Assembly (NCBI GenBank): GCA_050741255.1
Contig: JBOIEQ010000028.1
Span: 1 to 36,295, forward strand
Reading direction: 5' to 3'
From: CAZXNF01 sp050741255
Lineage (GTDB): Bacteria > Pseudomonadota > Gammaproteobacteria > Burkholderiales > SG8-41
DNA length: 36,295 nt
Both the position numbers and the translations under genes were made by a program. Shown here in pieces: positions 7,563-15,869 of the stretch; the stretch's first letter is position 1; the number at the start of each line of letters is the position of its first letter. The notes under the pieces are model-generated. The model saw only the letters and a program-made list of their open reading frames with translations. It made no database searches and was not told where the DNA came from.

Positions 7563-7793
7563 GGCACGATAGTTGTGTGCAAGAATCGTTCCGAGGCGCA
7601 CGCGCCGGGAGGGCGTGCCGCCGGCAATCCCGCATCGCTCCGGAAAAGCGTGTCTAAGCAAAGGTCTGCGTGGCGAGCCCCGCAGGGCCGGCCGTGGCAG
7701 CACGTTTTGCATTGCACATCGATAGGGCAGACCGTGCGGCCGCTGCACCGGAGCTGGGCGGCGGCGCTTTACACCACCACCTAAGGGGAACGC

Positions 7794-8489
7794 ATGCCTG
7801 ATCATTCACCATCGAGCACGGACGCCGTCACGGACGCCATCCAGTCCCGCCGCTCCATCCGTGCTTTCCTCAAGACCCCGGTGTCGCCCGAGGTCATCCG
7901 CGAGCTGCTGGTGCTCGCCGGGCGTGCGCCGAGCGGCTCCAACCTGCAGCCCTGGGACGTACACGTGCTGACGGGGGCGACGCTGGCGCGCGTGGGCGGC
8001 GCGATCCAGGGCGCCTACCTCGCGGAAGAAAAGGGGCACAAGCGCGACTACAACTATTACACCGATCCGATCGTCGAGCCCTTCCTCAGCCGCCGGCGCC
8101 AGTGCGGCTGGGGCCTCTACGGCACGCTCGGAATTGCAAAGGGCGAGAAGGAGCGGATGAAGGCGCAGCGTTCGACCAACTACAACTTCTTCGGCGCACC
8201 GCTCGGCCTGGTGTTCACGATCGACCGCGGGCTGGAGAAGGGGAGCTGGCTCGACTACGGCATGTTCCTGCAGACGATCATGATCGCCGCGCGCGCCAAG
8301 GGGCTGCACACCTGCGCCCAAGCCTCGATCGCGGAGTATCCGGACATCGTCCGCCGCGAGCTCGGCATCGCGGAAGACCGCGCCGTGATCTGCGGCATGG
8401 GGGTGGGCCATCCCGATCCGGCCGCGATCATCAATACGTTCCAGCCGCCGCGCATCGCACTCGAGGAGTACGCGCGTTTCTACGACTGA
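7794..8489 (+). CDS. Nitroreductase family protein
   Basis: This is a 231-aa FMN-dependent flavoprotein of the nitroreductase (NfsB/PnbA-like) superfamily, normally a cytoplasmic dimer using NAD(P)H. The FMN-binding N-terminus SRRSIRAF is at 18-25, and the diagnostic RAPSGSNLQPW is at 44-54. A Gly-rich region near the C-terminus (GMGVGHPDP) completes the fold. The start at 7794 is supported by aagggga seven bases upstream. The gene ends nine bases before the acyl-CoA-ligase start, so the two are one operon. The real substrate may be a quinone, nitroaromatic or enoate; the sequence does not decide this. Confidence 0.92.
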   Translation: MPDHSPSSTDAVTDAIQSRRSIRAFLKTPVSPEVIRELLVLAGRAPSGSNLQPWDVHVLTGATLARVGGAIQGAYLAEEKGHKRDYNYYTDPIVEPFLSRRRQCGWGLYGTLGIAKGEKERMKAQRSTNYNFFGAPLGLVFTIDRGLEKGSWLDYGMFLQTIMIAARAKGLHTCAQASIAEYPDIVRRELGIAEDRAVICGMGVGHPDPAAIINTFQPPRIALEEYARFYD

Positions 8490-8498
8490 GGGTCACCC

Positions 8499-10025
8499 AT
8501 GCTGACGTTGGGTGAAGCCGGGGCGCACGGCGGTTCCTTCCTCGACGGCTGCCGGCCGGCCTGGCGCGATGAGCGTCCGCTGCTGATCCTGCCCGACGGG
8601 CGGCGACTGACCTATGGCGAGGCCGAGCACGGCGCCGCGCGCTACGGGGCCGTGTTCGCGGCGCTTGGCGTCGCGAAGGGCGACCGCGTCGCCGCGCAGG
8701 TCGACAAGTCGCAGGAGGCGTTGCTCCTCTATCTGGCGTGCCTGCGCTACGGTGCGGTATATGTGCCGGTGAACCCGGGGTTCACGCCGCCGGAGACGCG
8801 CCACCTCCTGGAGGACAGCCGCCCATCGCTGGTGGTCTGCGCGGAAGCGCGCGCCGGCATGGTCCGCGACTGGCTGGGTACTACGGTCGCCGTCGAAACG
8901 CTGGAAGACGGCGGCGGCAGCCTCGCCGACCGCGCGCGTGTGTTGCCACCGCACGCCGGGCTGCGGCCCGCGGCCGGCGATCTGGCGGCGATCCTCTATA
9001 CCTCTGGCACGACGGGCAAGCCGAAGGGGGCGATGCACACGCATCGCTCGCTGCTGCTCAACGCGGTGGCGCTGCGCGAGGCCTGGCGTTTCACCGCGGA
9101 GGACGTGTTGCTGCACAGCCTGCCGTTCTTTCACGCGCACGGCCTGTTCGTGTCCACGCATTGCGCGCTGGCGTCGGGTTGCGCGCTGCAGTGGCATGCG
9201 CGTTTCGAGACCGACGCCGTGATCGACGGAATGGCCCATTGCAGCGTGTTCATGGGCGTGCCGACGATGTACCACCGCCTGCTCAAGTCGGAACGCCTGA
9301 CGGCCGCTGCCTGCGCGGGCGTGCGGCTGTTCGCGTCCGGGTCCGCGGCGTTGTCGGAGGATGCGTTCCTCGCATTCGAGCGGCACACAGGACAGCGGAT
9401 CGTGGAGCGCTACGGCATGAGCGAGGCGGGCATCATCGCCACGAACCCATGTACAGGCGTGCGCAAGCCCGGCAGCGTGGGCATCCCGTTGCCGGTGACG
9501 GAAGTGCGCGTGACCGGCGGCGACGGACAGCCGCTGCCGGCGGGCAGGGACGGTGACGTGCGCATCCGCGGCGCGAGCATCTTCCGCGGCTACTGGGAGC
9601 GTCCCGACCTCACCGCGGAGGAAATTGCGGCGGACGGCTGGTTCAGGACCGGCGACGTCGGGCATTTCGACGGCGACGGTTACCTGCATCTGGTGGCGCG
9701 CGCCAAGGACGTGATCATTTCGGGCGGCTACAACGTGTATCCGGCCGAGATCGAGGACGTGCTCAAACGCATCGACGGCGTGCAGGACGCCGCGGTGATC
9801 GGCGTGCCGCATCCGGATTTCGGCGAAGGCGTGACCGCGGTGCTGTGCGTGGCGCCCGATGGCCCGACCGAGCAGGCCATCATTGCGCGCGCGCGCCTCG
9901 AACTGGTGGGCTACAAGGTACCGAAGCGCGTGTTCTTCGTCGAGGGCCTGCCGGTGAACGCGATCGGCAAGGTGCTGAAGCAGGAGTTGAAGGCGCGCTT
10001 CGCGGAGGCCTACGCAGGCCTCTGA
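8499..10025 (+). CDS. AMP-forming acyl-CoA synthetase, malonyl-CoA-synthetase-like
   Basis: This 508-aa ANL-superfamily ligase activates a carboxylic acid with ATP and CoA in the cytoplasm. The P-loop motif YTSGTTGKPKG is at 167-177, followed by HSLPFFHAHGLFV and VFMGVPTMYHRLL. The hinge region reads DVIISGGYNVYPAEIEDVL, and the adenylation lysine is Lys491 (NAIGKVLK). The length and these segments resemble malonyl-CoA synthetase MatB more than long-chain ligases, so a short dicarboxylate substrate is plausible but inferred. gagg lies before the ATG. It follows the nitroreductase by nine bases and precedes a Bug gene by 96 bases, suggesting uptake followed by CoA activation. Confidence 0.9.
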   Translation: MLTLGEAGAHGGSFLDGCRPAWRDERPLLILPDGRRLTYGEAEHGAARYGAVFAALGVAKGDRVAAQVDKSQEALLLYLACLRYGAVYVPVNPGFTPPETRHLLEDSRPSLVVCAEARAGMVRDWLGTTVAVETLEDGGGSLADRARVLPPHAGLRPAAGDLAAILYTSGTTGKPKGAMHTHRSLLLNAVALREAWRFTAEDVLLHSLPFFHAHGLFVSTHCALASGCALQWHARFETDAVIDGMAHCSVFMGVPTMYHRLLKSERLTAAACAGVRLFASGSAALSEDAFLAFERHTGQRIVERYGMSEAGIIATNPCTGVRKPGSVGIPLPVTEVRVTGGDGQPLPAGRDGDVRIRGASIFRGYWERPDLTAEEIAADGWFRTGDVGHFDGDGYLHLVARAKDVIISGGYNVYPAEIEDVLKRIDGVQDAAVIGVPHPDFGEGVTAVLCVAPDGPTEQAIIARARLELVGYKVPKRVFFVEGLPVNAIGKVLKQELKARFAEAYAGL

Positions 10026-10121
10026 GCAACGCGCATGAAGTGCTGCTCCGTCGGGATGGGTCTGCTTTTTGCTTGGCCTTTCGCTCCCTCGACGTAACCG
10101 TCATCTTCCCGGAGCCTTTCC

Positions 10122-11099
10122 ATGTGGGTCATTCGATTCATCGTTGCCGGCGCGACCTTGCTGGCCGTGCCTGCTTCCGCATTCGCACAGTCCGCGTCCG
10201 CGGAATATCCCGTCAAACCGATACGCCTGATCGTCGGTTTCACCCCTGGCGGCATTTCCGATGTGCTGTCGCGCGCCATCGCGGCGCGCCTGTCCGCGGC
10301 GATGGGTCAGCAGGTCATCGTGGAAAACCGCCCGGGCGCAGGCACGACGATCGCGTCCGAACTCGTCGCGAAGTCCGCGCCGGACGGCTACACGCTGATG
10401 TTCCAGGACATCACGACGCACGCCATCAACGTGAGTCTCTACAAGAAGCTGCCGTACGATTCGGTGCGGGACTTTACGCCGGTGTCGCTCGTCGCGTCCA
10501 CGCCGCTGATCCTCGTCGTGCATCCCTCGCTGCCGGTGAAGAACGTGAAGGAGTTGATCGCGCTGGCGAAGTCCAAGCCCGGCGAGATCGCCTACGCCTC
10601 CTCCGGCAACGGCACGATCCTGCATCTCGCGGGCGAAACCTTCCAGACGCAGTCCGGCACGAAAATGATCCACGTGCCCTACAAGGGCAGCGCGCCGGCG
10701 GTCCAGGCGTTGTTGGGCGGCGAGGTGGCGTTGACCTTCGGCACCACGCCTGCGGTCATCCCGTCGTTCAAGGCCGGACGCATCAAGGCATTGGGTGTGA
10801 CGACGGCAAAGCGCATCCCGGGCCTCGACATCCCGACGATCGCCGAGGGCGGATTGCCCAAATTCGAGATCGTGCTCTACAGCGGGGTACTCGCGCCCGC
10901 GAACCTGCCGCCGGCGGTGCTGAACAGACTGAACGCGGAACTGGCGAAGGTGGTGAACCTGCCGGAGATGAAGGACGTCTACAACAACCTCGGCGCGCAG
11001 CCCATGACCAACTCGCCCGAGCAGTTCGCCGCGCACATCAAGTCGGAGATCGGCAAGCTCGGCGCGGCGGTCACGGCCTCGGGTGCTAAGCTAGACTGA
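10122..11099 (+). CDS. Bug/TctC-family periplasmic binding protein 4
   Basis: This is a 325-aa secreted receptor. The signal peptide is residues 1-22 (cleavage near AFA/Q), then YPVKPIRLIVGFTPGG, with Gly in place of Pro in the usual VPF, followed by NRPGAGTTIASE and VPYKGSAPAVQALLGG. The ATG at 10122 has ggag about nine bases upstream. The polysaccharide-deacetylase-like gene starts 20 bases after the stop with its own good Shine-Dalgarno, so the pair is almost certainly cotranscribed. The binding protein probably delivers the substrate, or product precursor, of that hydrolase. The permease is not in the window. Confidence 0.93.
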   Translation: MWVIRFIVAGATLLAVPASAFAQSASAEYPVKPIRLIVGFTPGGISDVLSRAIAARLSAAMGQQVIVENRPGAGTTIASELVAKSAPDGYTLMFQDITTHAINVSLYKKLPYDSVRDFTPVSLVASTPLILVVHPSLPVKNVKELIALAKSKPGEIAYASSGNGTILHLAGETFQTQSGTKMIHVPYKGSAPAVQALLGGEVALTFGTTPAVIPSFKAGRIKALGVTTAKRIPGLDIPTIAEGGLPKFEIVLYSGVLAPANLPPAVLNRLNAELAKVVNLPEMKDVYNNLGAQPMTNSPEQFAAHIKSEIGKLGAAVTASGAKLD

Positions 11100-11119
11100 G
11101 CATTCCCGAGGAGATCCGT

Positions 11120-12028
11120 ATGGCCAGCACGCTGCTGCCGAAAAACCCGCGCTACGACTATTCACCCATCGTCGAGCGCAAGGACTATTCCTGGCCGGGC
11201 GGCAAGCGGCTCGCGTTCACGATCACCACCAACATCGAGGTCTTCGCCTTCGGTGCCGGCAAGGGCCACGACCCGGCCAAGACCGGCGAACCGCAGACGC
11301 ACCGCAACTACGCGTGGCGTGACTATGGCAACCGGGTCGGCATCTGGCGCCTGTTCGAGCTCGCGGACGAACTCAAGCTTCCGCTCGCGCACAACACCAA
11401 CAGCCTGCTCTACGACTACTGCCCGCAGATCCTCGACGCGGCGCGCAAGCGCAGCGACGAGATCGTGGCGCACGGCCGCACCAACGCGGAGGACCTGCGC
11501 GGCGTGTGGCAGGACGACGAGGCGCGGCTGATCCGCGAGGTGACCGACACCATCGCGCGCCACGAAGGCGCCCGGCCGCAGGGCTGGATGGGCGCGGGCG
11601 CCTACGAGTCCCCATACACGCCGGATCTCCTGAAGGAGGCGGGCTACACCTACCTCATGGACTGGCCGATGGACGACCAGCCGGTGTGGATGCGCACGCG
11701 CGCGGGGCCCCTCCTGTCGGTGCCGTACCCGGTGGAGCTGAACGATTCGCAACAGAACATCCACCGCAAGCACTCCGCACGCGAGTTCTGCGACATGGTG
11801 ATGGACCAGTTCGAGGAAATGATCGTCGAGTGCACGCGACGGCCGCTGGTGATGAACGTGTCGGTCCACCCGTACGTGTTCGGCCAGCCGTACCGGCTGC
11901 ATCCCCTGCGCAAGACTCTGCAGGCGATCCGCGCCCATGCGCTCGCCGAGCGCATCTGGTTTTGCCAGCCGCGCGAGATTGCCGCGCATTGCCTCACGCT
12001 GCCGCCGGGCACGGTGCCGGGCAGTTGA
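11120..12028 (+). CDS. Polysaccharide-deacetylase-family hydrolase, PuuE/allantoinase-like
   Basis: This 302-aa cytoplasmic protein (no signal peptide) has the NodB-homology TIM-like barrel. The first motif is TNIEVF with Glu40, instead of the TFDDG of true polysaccharide deacetylases. The second is AHGRTN (His118, Asn122), and SVHPYVFGQPYR with His250 lies near the end. This pattern is that of the subgroup containing the non-metal allantoinase PuuE and related C-N hydrolases, which act on small cyclic amides, not sugars. ggagat precedes the ATG. It is joined to a Bug gene and ends one base before the end of the convergent LysR gene. Family confidence is high; substrate unknown. Confidence 0.88.
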   Translation: MASTLLPKNPRYDYSPIVERKDYSWPGGKRLAFTITTNIEVFAFGAGKGHDPAKTGEPQTHRNYAWRDYGNRVGIWRLFELADELKLPLAHNTNSLLYDYCPQILDAARKRSDEIVAHGRTNAEDLRGVWQDDEARLIREVTDTIARHEGARPQGWMGAGAYESPYTPDLLKEAGYTYLMDWPMDDQPVWMRTRAGPLLSVPYPVELNDSQQNIHRKHSAREFCDMVMDQFEEMIVECTRRPLVMNVSVHPYVFGQPYRLHPLRKTLQAIRAHALAERIWFCQPREIAAHCLTLPPGTVPGS

Positions 12029-12029
12029 T

Positions 12030-12980
12030 TCAGGGCAGTTTGACGGCCGCTTTCACGCCCGCCGGCAGCGGCCCGTCGTGCACGATCTCCAGCACGCGCT
12101 CGAGCAGCGCCTGCGCCGCCGGCGACAGCGCGCGGCCGCGGCGCGTGATCAGGCAGATTTCGCGGTCGAGCGCGGGTTCCGTGAGCGGGCGGAACACGAG
12201 CCCTTCCAGCGGCGCCTCGAGCGCGGTCAGCGCGGGCAGCACGGAGATGCCGAGTCCCTGCTTCAGCATCGCCAGCAGCGAATGGCTGCTGGAGGTTGCG
12301 TAACGCGCCTCGCGCAGCGTCGCCGGCAGGCCGGGCACCTCCTTCAGCATCGCGTGGATGCCGGTATCGTCGGCGAGCCCGATGAAGGGCTGGTCGCGCA
12401 ACTGCTTCCAGGCGAGGCTGCGCTGCCTCGCCAGCGGATGATCGGTCCGGCAGACAAGCCCGAAGCGGTCGCGCAGCAGCGGCCGGAATTCGAGATTCGG
12501 GTCTTTCGTCCACGGGCTCGTCAGGCCGAAATCGGCGCCGCTGCCCAGCACCATCTGCTGCACCAGGCCCGAACCGGCGTCGCGTACCGCGATGCTGATG
12601 TTCGGGAAGTCTTGGCCGAAGCGCGCGATCGCCGGCGTCAGGATGTGCGCGATCACGGACGGTGCGGCGGCAATGCTGACGTGTCCGCGCTGGCGCCCGG
12701 CCACCGCCCGCACGTCGGCGATCGCCGCGTCGAAATCACGCAGCAGGCGCTCCGCCACTGGCAGGAAACCGACGGCGTCCTGTGTCAGGCTCACCCGCCG
12801 GGTCGTGCGGTCGAAGAGTTTGAGGCCCAGCGCCTGTTCGAACTGCTGGATGGTGGCGGTCAGCGAGGAGGGCGTGACGTAGAGCCGCGCGGCGGCCTGG
12901 GTGAAGCCGCCGCCCTCGGCCACGGCCACGAAACTGCGCAGGTGCTTGAGGGAGATCGGGCCTTTCTGATTATTCGCCAT
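12030..12980 (-). CDS. LysR-family transcriptional regulator
   Basis: This 316-aa DNA-binding regulator has a winged helix-turn-helix at about residues 9-68 (LKHLRSFVAVAEGGGFTQAA followed by SSLTATIQQFEQALG and LFDRTTRRV). The periplasmic-binding-like effector domain runs from about 95 to 300. The ATG at 12980 begins just before the domain; the upstream extension of the frame antisense to the aminotransferase is a shadow. It is divergent from the aminotransferase / Old Yellow Enzyme pair across 99 bases, the standard LysR arrangement, so it probably controls that pair and itself. There is no Shine-Dalgarno, and the leader is AT-rich. Confidence 0.93.
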   Translation of the reverse strand: MANNQKGPISLKHLRSFVAVAEGGGFTQAAARLYVTPSSLTATIQQFEQALGLKLFDRTTRRVSLTQDAVGFLPVAERLLRDFDAAIADVRAVAGRQRGHVSIAAAPSVIAHILTPAIARFGQDFPNISIAVRDAGSGLVQQMVLGSGADFGLTSPWTKDPNLEFRPLLRDRFGLVCRTDHPLARQRSLAWKQLRDQPFIGLADDTGIHAMLKEVPGLPATLREARYATSSSHSLLAMLKQGLGISVLPALTALEAPLEGLVFRPLTEPALDREICLITRRGRALSPAAQALLERVLEIVHDGPLPAGVKAAVKLP

Positions 12981-13010
12981 AGCGTAATAATAAATCGTAA
13001 TTTCCCATTT

Positions 13011-13024
13011 GTGATAAGAATCAC
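13011..13024. promoter_or_regulatory. Palindromic candidate LysR operator
   Basis: GTGAT-aaga-ATCAC is a perfect 5-4-5 inverted repeat in the AT-rich 99-bp space between the divergent lysR and aminotransferase genes. The spacing is close to, but not exactly, the T-N11-A LysR consensus. Confidence 0.4.
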
Positions 13025-13079
13025 GCAGTTCTACCATCGGGGTCCGTCCGGTCTTGCGGACGCTTCCGGACCTCTCCCC

Positions 13080-14279
13080 ATGGGTTTCTTCGCTCCCCGG
13101 CTCGACCGCATCAAGCATTCCCCCAGCAACGCCGCCGCCCAGCGCGTGCGCGAACTGCGCGCCGAAGGCCGCGACGTCATCGGGCTCACCATCGGCGAGC
13201 CGGATTTCGACACGCCGCCGAACGTGAAAGCGGCGGTGATTCGCGCGATGGAGCGCAACGAAACCAAGTACACGACGGTGGACGGCACCGACGCGCTGAA
13301 GGACGCGATCTGCGCCAAGTTCAAGCGCGAGAACGGCCTGGTTTACGCGCGCGACCAGGTGACGGCCGGCACCGGCGCGAAGCAGATCGTGTTCAACGCG
13401 ATGATGGCGACGGTGTCGGCGGGCGACGAAGTCGTGGTGCCCGCGCCGCACTGGGTGTCGTACCTCGACATGCCGCTGGTGGCGGACGGCACGCCGGTGT
13501 CGGTGCAGTGCGGCCCGGAAACGGGCTTCAAACTCACGCCGGCGGCGCTGGAGAAGGCGATCACGCCGCGCACCAAGTGGCTGCTGCTCAACTCGCCGTG
13601 CAATCCGACCGGGGCGGTGTATTCGGCCGCGGAGCTGAAAGGCCTGGCCGAAGTGCTGCTGCGCCATCCGCACGTCTGGGTGCTGTCGGACGACATCTAC
13701 GAACACCTGCTGTTCGACGGCGTGAAGTTCGCGACCATCGCGCAGGTCGAGCCGCGGCTCTTCGATCGCACGCTGACGGTGAACGGCGCATCGAAGGCCT
13801 ACGCGATGACCGGCTGGCGCCTGGGCTATGCCGGCGGCCCCCAGGCCCTCATTAAAAACATGGCGAAGCTGCAGTCGCAGAGCACGTCTAATCCGTCGTC
13901 GATCAGCCAGGCCGCCGTGATCGAGGCGCTGAACGGCCCGCAGGACCTGATTCCCGAGCGCGCGCGGTCGTTCCAGAAACGGCGCGACCTCGTGCTGGCG
14001 GCGCTGGCCGAGGCGCCCGGGCTTGAATGCTTCCGTCCGCAGGGCGCGTTCTACATGTGGGTGAGCTGCGCGGGGACGCTCGGCAAGCGCACGCCCGAAG
14101 GCAAGATCATCGCCACCGAGCAGGACTTCGTGCTGCACATGCTGGACCGCGGCGTCGCCGTCATCCAGGGCGAGGCCTACGGGGTGTCGCCGTACTTCCG
14201 CATGTCGATCGCCACCGCGGAAGCCGAACTAGAAGAAGCCTGCCGCCGCATCAAGCGCGCAGCCGTCGAGCTGGCGTGA
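13080..14279 (+). CDS. Pyridoxal-phosphate aminotransferase, class I (aspartate/aromatic type)
   Basis: This is a 399-aa fold-type I aminotransferase of the Igamma subgroup. The substrate-binding N-terminus reads IGEPDFDTPPNVKAA. NSPCNPTGAVY contains the PLP-contacting Asn, VLSDDIYEHL the PLP Asp, and the Schiff-base lysine is Lys239 in GASKAYAMTGWRLGY. Family members transaminate aspartate, glutamate or aromatic amino acids. The ATG at 13080 was chosen over the open upstream frame, which overlaps the lysR gene. Its stop overlaps the GTG start of the following oxidoreductase (GTGA). Control by the divergent LysR regulator is inferred. Confidence 0.92.
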   Translation: MGFFAPRLDRIKHSPSNAAAQRVRELRAEGRDVIGLTIGEPDFDTPPNVKAAVIRAMERNETKYTTVDGTDALKDAICAKFKRENGLVYARDQVTAGTGAKQIVFNAMMATVSAGDEVVVPAPHWVSYLDMPLVADGTPVSVQCGPETGFKLTPAALEKAITPRTKWLLLNSPCNPTGAVYSAAELKGLAEVLLRHPHVWVLSDDIYEHLLFDGVKFATIAQVEPRLFDRTLTVNGASKAYAMTGWRLGYAGGPQALIKNMAKLQSQSTSNPSSISQAAVIEALNGPQDLIPERARSFQKRRDLVLAALAEAPGLECFRPQGAFYMWVSCAGTLGKRTPEGKIIATEQDFVLHMLDRGVAVIQGEAYGVSPYFRMSIATAEAELEEACRRIKRAAVELA

Positions 14280-15415
14280 ACGCCGCGGCGCGGCCGTTGC
14301 TGATGACACCGGCCGCCGTGCGCGGCCTCACCGCGCGCAACCGCGTGGTGGTGTCGCCGATGTGCCAGTACTCGTCGGCCGACGGCGGGCCCGGCGACTG
14401 GCACCTCGTGCACCTGGGCAAGTTCGCACTGGGCGGCGCCGGCATCGTGTTCTGCGAGGAGACCGCGGTCGAGGCGCGCGCCCGCAAAACGTACGGTTGC
14501 GCCGGCATCTACAACCCGCAGCACGTGCCGATGTACCGCCGGATCACCGGCTTCCTGCGCGGGCACGGCGCCATACCCGCGATGCAGCTCGGTCATGCGG
14601 GCCGCAAGGCGGCGTGCGGGCCGCCATGGACGAACTTTGCGCCGCTGACGGCGGCGGACGCGGCGAAGGGGATGGCGCCGTGGCAGCCGATCGCGCCCAG
14701 TGCCGTACCGCCGCGCGCGGAAGCGCAGGTGCCGCACGCGCTGACGCCCGCCGAAATCCGCGCGACGCTCGCCGCCTGGCGCGAGGCAACGTTGCTCACG
14801 CTGGACGCAGGCTTTGACCTGATCGAAATCCACGGCGCGCACGGCTATCTCATTCATCAATTTCTGTCGCCGCTGGCGAACCAGCGCACCGATGGCTACG
14901 GGGGCGACCTCGCCGGCCGCATGCGCTACGCGCTGGAAGTGGCGGAAACCGTGCGGGCAGCGGTGCCTTCGGCGACGCCGCTGTTCTTCCGTGTGTCGGC
15001 GGTCGACGGCGAGGGCGGCGCGTGGAACATGGACGACACGGTGGCGCTGGCCAAAGCGTTGAAGGAACGCGGCATCGACGTGATCTGCTGTTCCTCCGGC
15101 GGCATCAGCGGTCCGCTAAACATGGCGATCGTGCCGCGCACGCCGGGCTACCAGGTGCCGTATGCCGAGCGTGTGAGGAAGGAAGCCGGCCTCATGAGCT
15201 GCGCGGTGGGCCTCATCACCGAGCCCACGCAGGCGGAGGCCATCCTGCAGGCGGGCCAGGCCGACTTCATCGCACTCGCGCGCGAGCTCATGTACAACCC
15301 GAACTGGCCGGTGCACGCCGCGAAGGCGCTGGGCGATCCGGATTACCTCGACCTGCTGCCTGAGGCCTACGCCTGGTGGCTCAAGCGGCGGGAGAAGATC
15401 AGGGAGATTTCTTGA
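14276..15415 (+). CDS. NADH:flavin oxidoreductase, Old Yellow Enzyme (YqjM/XenA-like)
   Basis: This 379-aa FMN-dependent ene-reductase has a TIM barrel. PMCQYSSADG carries the active-site Cys typical of the YqjM/XenA class. QLGHAGRKA and IHGAHGYLIHQFLSPLANQR, followed by DGYGGD, are the class signatures, and FIALARELMYNPNWP is at the C-terminus. Substrates are alpha,beta-unsaturated carbonyls. The GTG start at 14276 overlaps the aminotransferase stop by four bases; an ATG at 14303 is an alternative that would shorten the N-terminus by nine residues. With the aminotransferase it forms a two-gene operon opposite LysR. The physiological substrate is not known. Confidence 0.92.
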   Translation: MNAAARPLLMTPAAVRGLTARNRVVVSPMCQYSSADGGPGDWHLVHLGKFALGGAGIVFCEETAVEARARKTYGCAGIYNPQHVPMYRRITGFLRGHGAIPAMQLGHAGRKAACGPPWTNFAPLTAADAAKGMAPWQPIAPSAVPPRAEAQVPHALTPAEIRATLAAWREATLLTLDAGFDLIEIHGAHGYLIHQFLSPLANQRTDGYGGDLAGRMRYALEVAETVRAAVPSATPLFFRVSAVDGEGGAWNMDDTVALAKALKERGIDVICCSSGGISGPLNMAIVPRTPGYQVPYAERVRKEAGLMSCAVGLITEPTQAEAILQAGQADFIALARELMYNPNWPVHAAKALGDPDYLDLLPEAYAWWLKRREKIREIS

Positions 15416-15419
15416 GTGC

Positions 15420-15779
15420 CGTCATTCCGACGAAAGCCGGAATCCAGGAGGGCGGACATGAAACAACCCTGCGTCTACATTCTTGCAAGCAAAAGAAACG
15501 GAACCTTGTACGTTGGTGTCACCTCGGACCTGATCAAACGCGTATGGGAACACAAGGAAGATGTGGTACCCGGTTTCACGAGGCGGTACGGGGTGCATCG
15601 ATTGGTGTGGTTCAAAGTACACGAGACGATGGACGCAGCGATCACGCGAGAGAAGCAGCTCAAGGAATGGCAAAGGCAATGGAAGCTGAAGCTGATCGAG
15701 GAGTCCAATCCGGATTGGCGGGATCTTTATTCCGAGATTGTTTAAACGTTCTGGATTCCGGCTTTCGCCGGAATGACGG
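15420..15779. repeat. Inverted hairpin repeats enclosing the GIY-YIG gene
   Basis: The left copy is 15420-15447 (cgtcattccgacgaaagccg onward) and the right copy is 15751-15779, inverted and differing at one position. They enclose a 360-bp unit holding only the GIY-YIG gene. The left copy ends in ccag, which runs directly into the gene's aggaggg Shine-Dalgarno. Confidence 0.8.
15458..15745 (+). CDS. Small GIY-YIG nuclease-domain protein
   Basis: This 95-aa protein consists almost wholly of one GIY-YIG domain (UPF0213/YhbQ-like). CVYILASKRNGTLYVGVTSD carries the YIL and YVG elements, followed by IKRVWEH with the catalytic-type Arg. Tyr/His residues lie in the middle, and Glu in TREKQLKEWQRQWK supplies the metal ligand. 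Isolated domains of this size are presumed structure-specific endonucleases; no cellular role is established for this clade. The ATG at 15458 has aggaggg at the right distance; the in-frame ATG at 15416 would translate the repeat itself. Inverted repeats lie on both sides, a third copy lies downstream, and the gene is unrelated to the flanking metabolic genes, suggesting a mobile or repeat-linked unit. Confidence 0.9.
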   Translation: MKQPCVYILASKRNGTLYVGVTSDLIKRVWEHKEDVVPGFTRRYGVHRLVWFKVHETMDAAITREKQLKEWQRQWKLKLIEESNPDWRDLYSEIV

Positions 15780-15809
15780 ATCGGGGAAGGCGGCGGTCTT
15801 CCGGATTGC

Positions 15810-15836
15810 TGTCACCCCGGCAAAAGCCGGAGTCCA
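15810..15836 (+). repeat. Third hairpin repeat copy downstream of the GIY-YIG gene
   Basis: The copy starts gtcaccccggcaaaagccgg and ends gtccag, in the same orientation as the copy at 15420-15447. It is more diverged than the two flanking copies. It lies between the GIY-YIG unit and the hydantoinase A gene. Confidence 0.65.
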
Positions 15837-15869
15837 GAAAGCAACTTACATTCATGCAATGGATATCCA

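Noticed and set aside
7563..7793. Promoters in the 231-bp divergent region between Bug 3 and the nitroreductase
   Set aside because: No -35/-10 pair with acceptable spacing was found on either strand; promoters must exist but cannot be placed.
12981..14138. Long N-terminal extension of the LysR frame opposite the aminotransferase
   Set aside because: The LysR helix-turn-helix starts right after Met at 12980; the extension has Arg/His-rich shadow composition.
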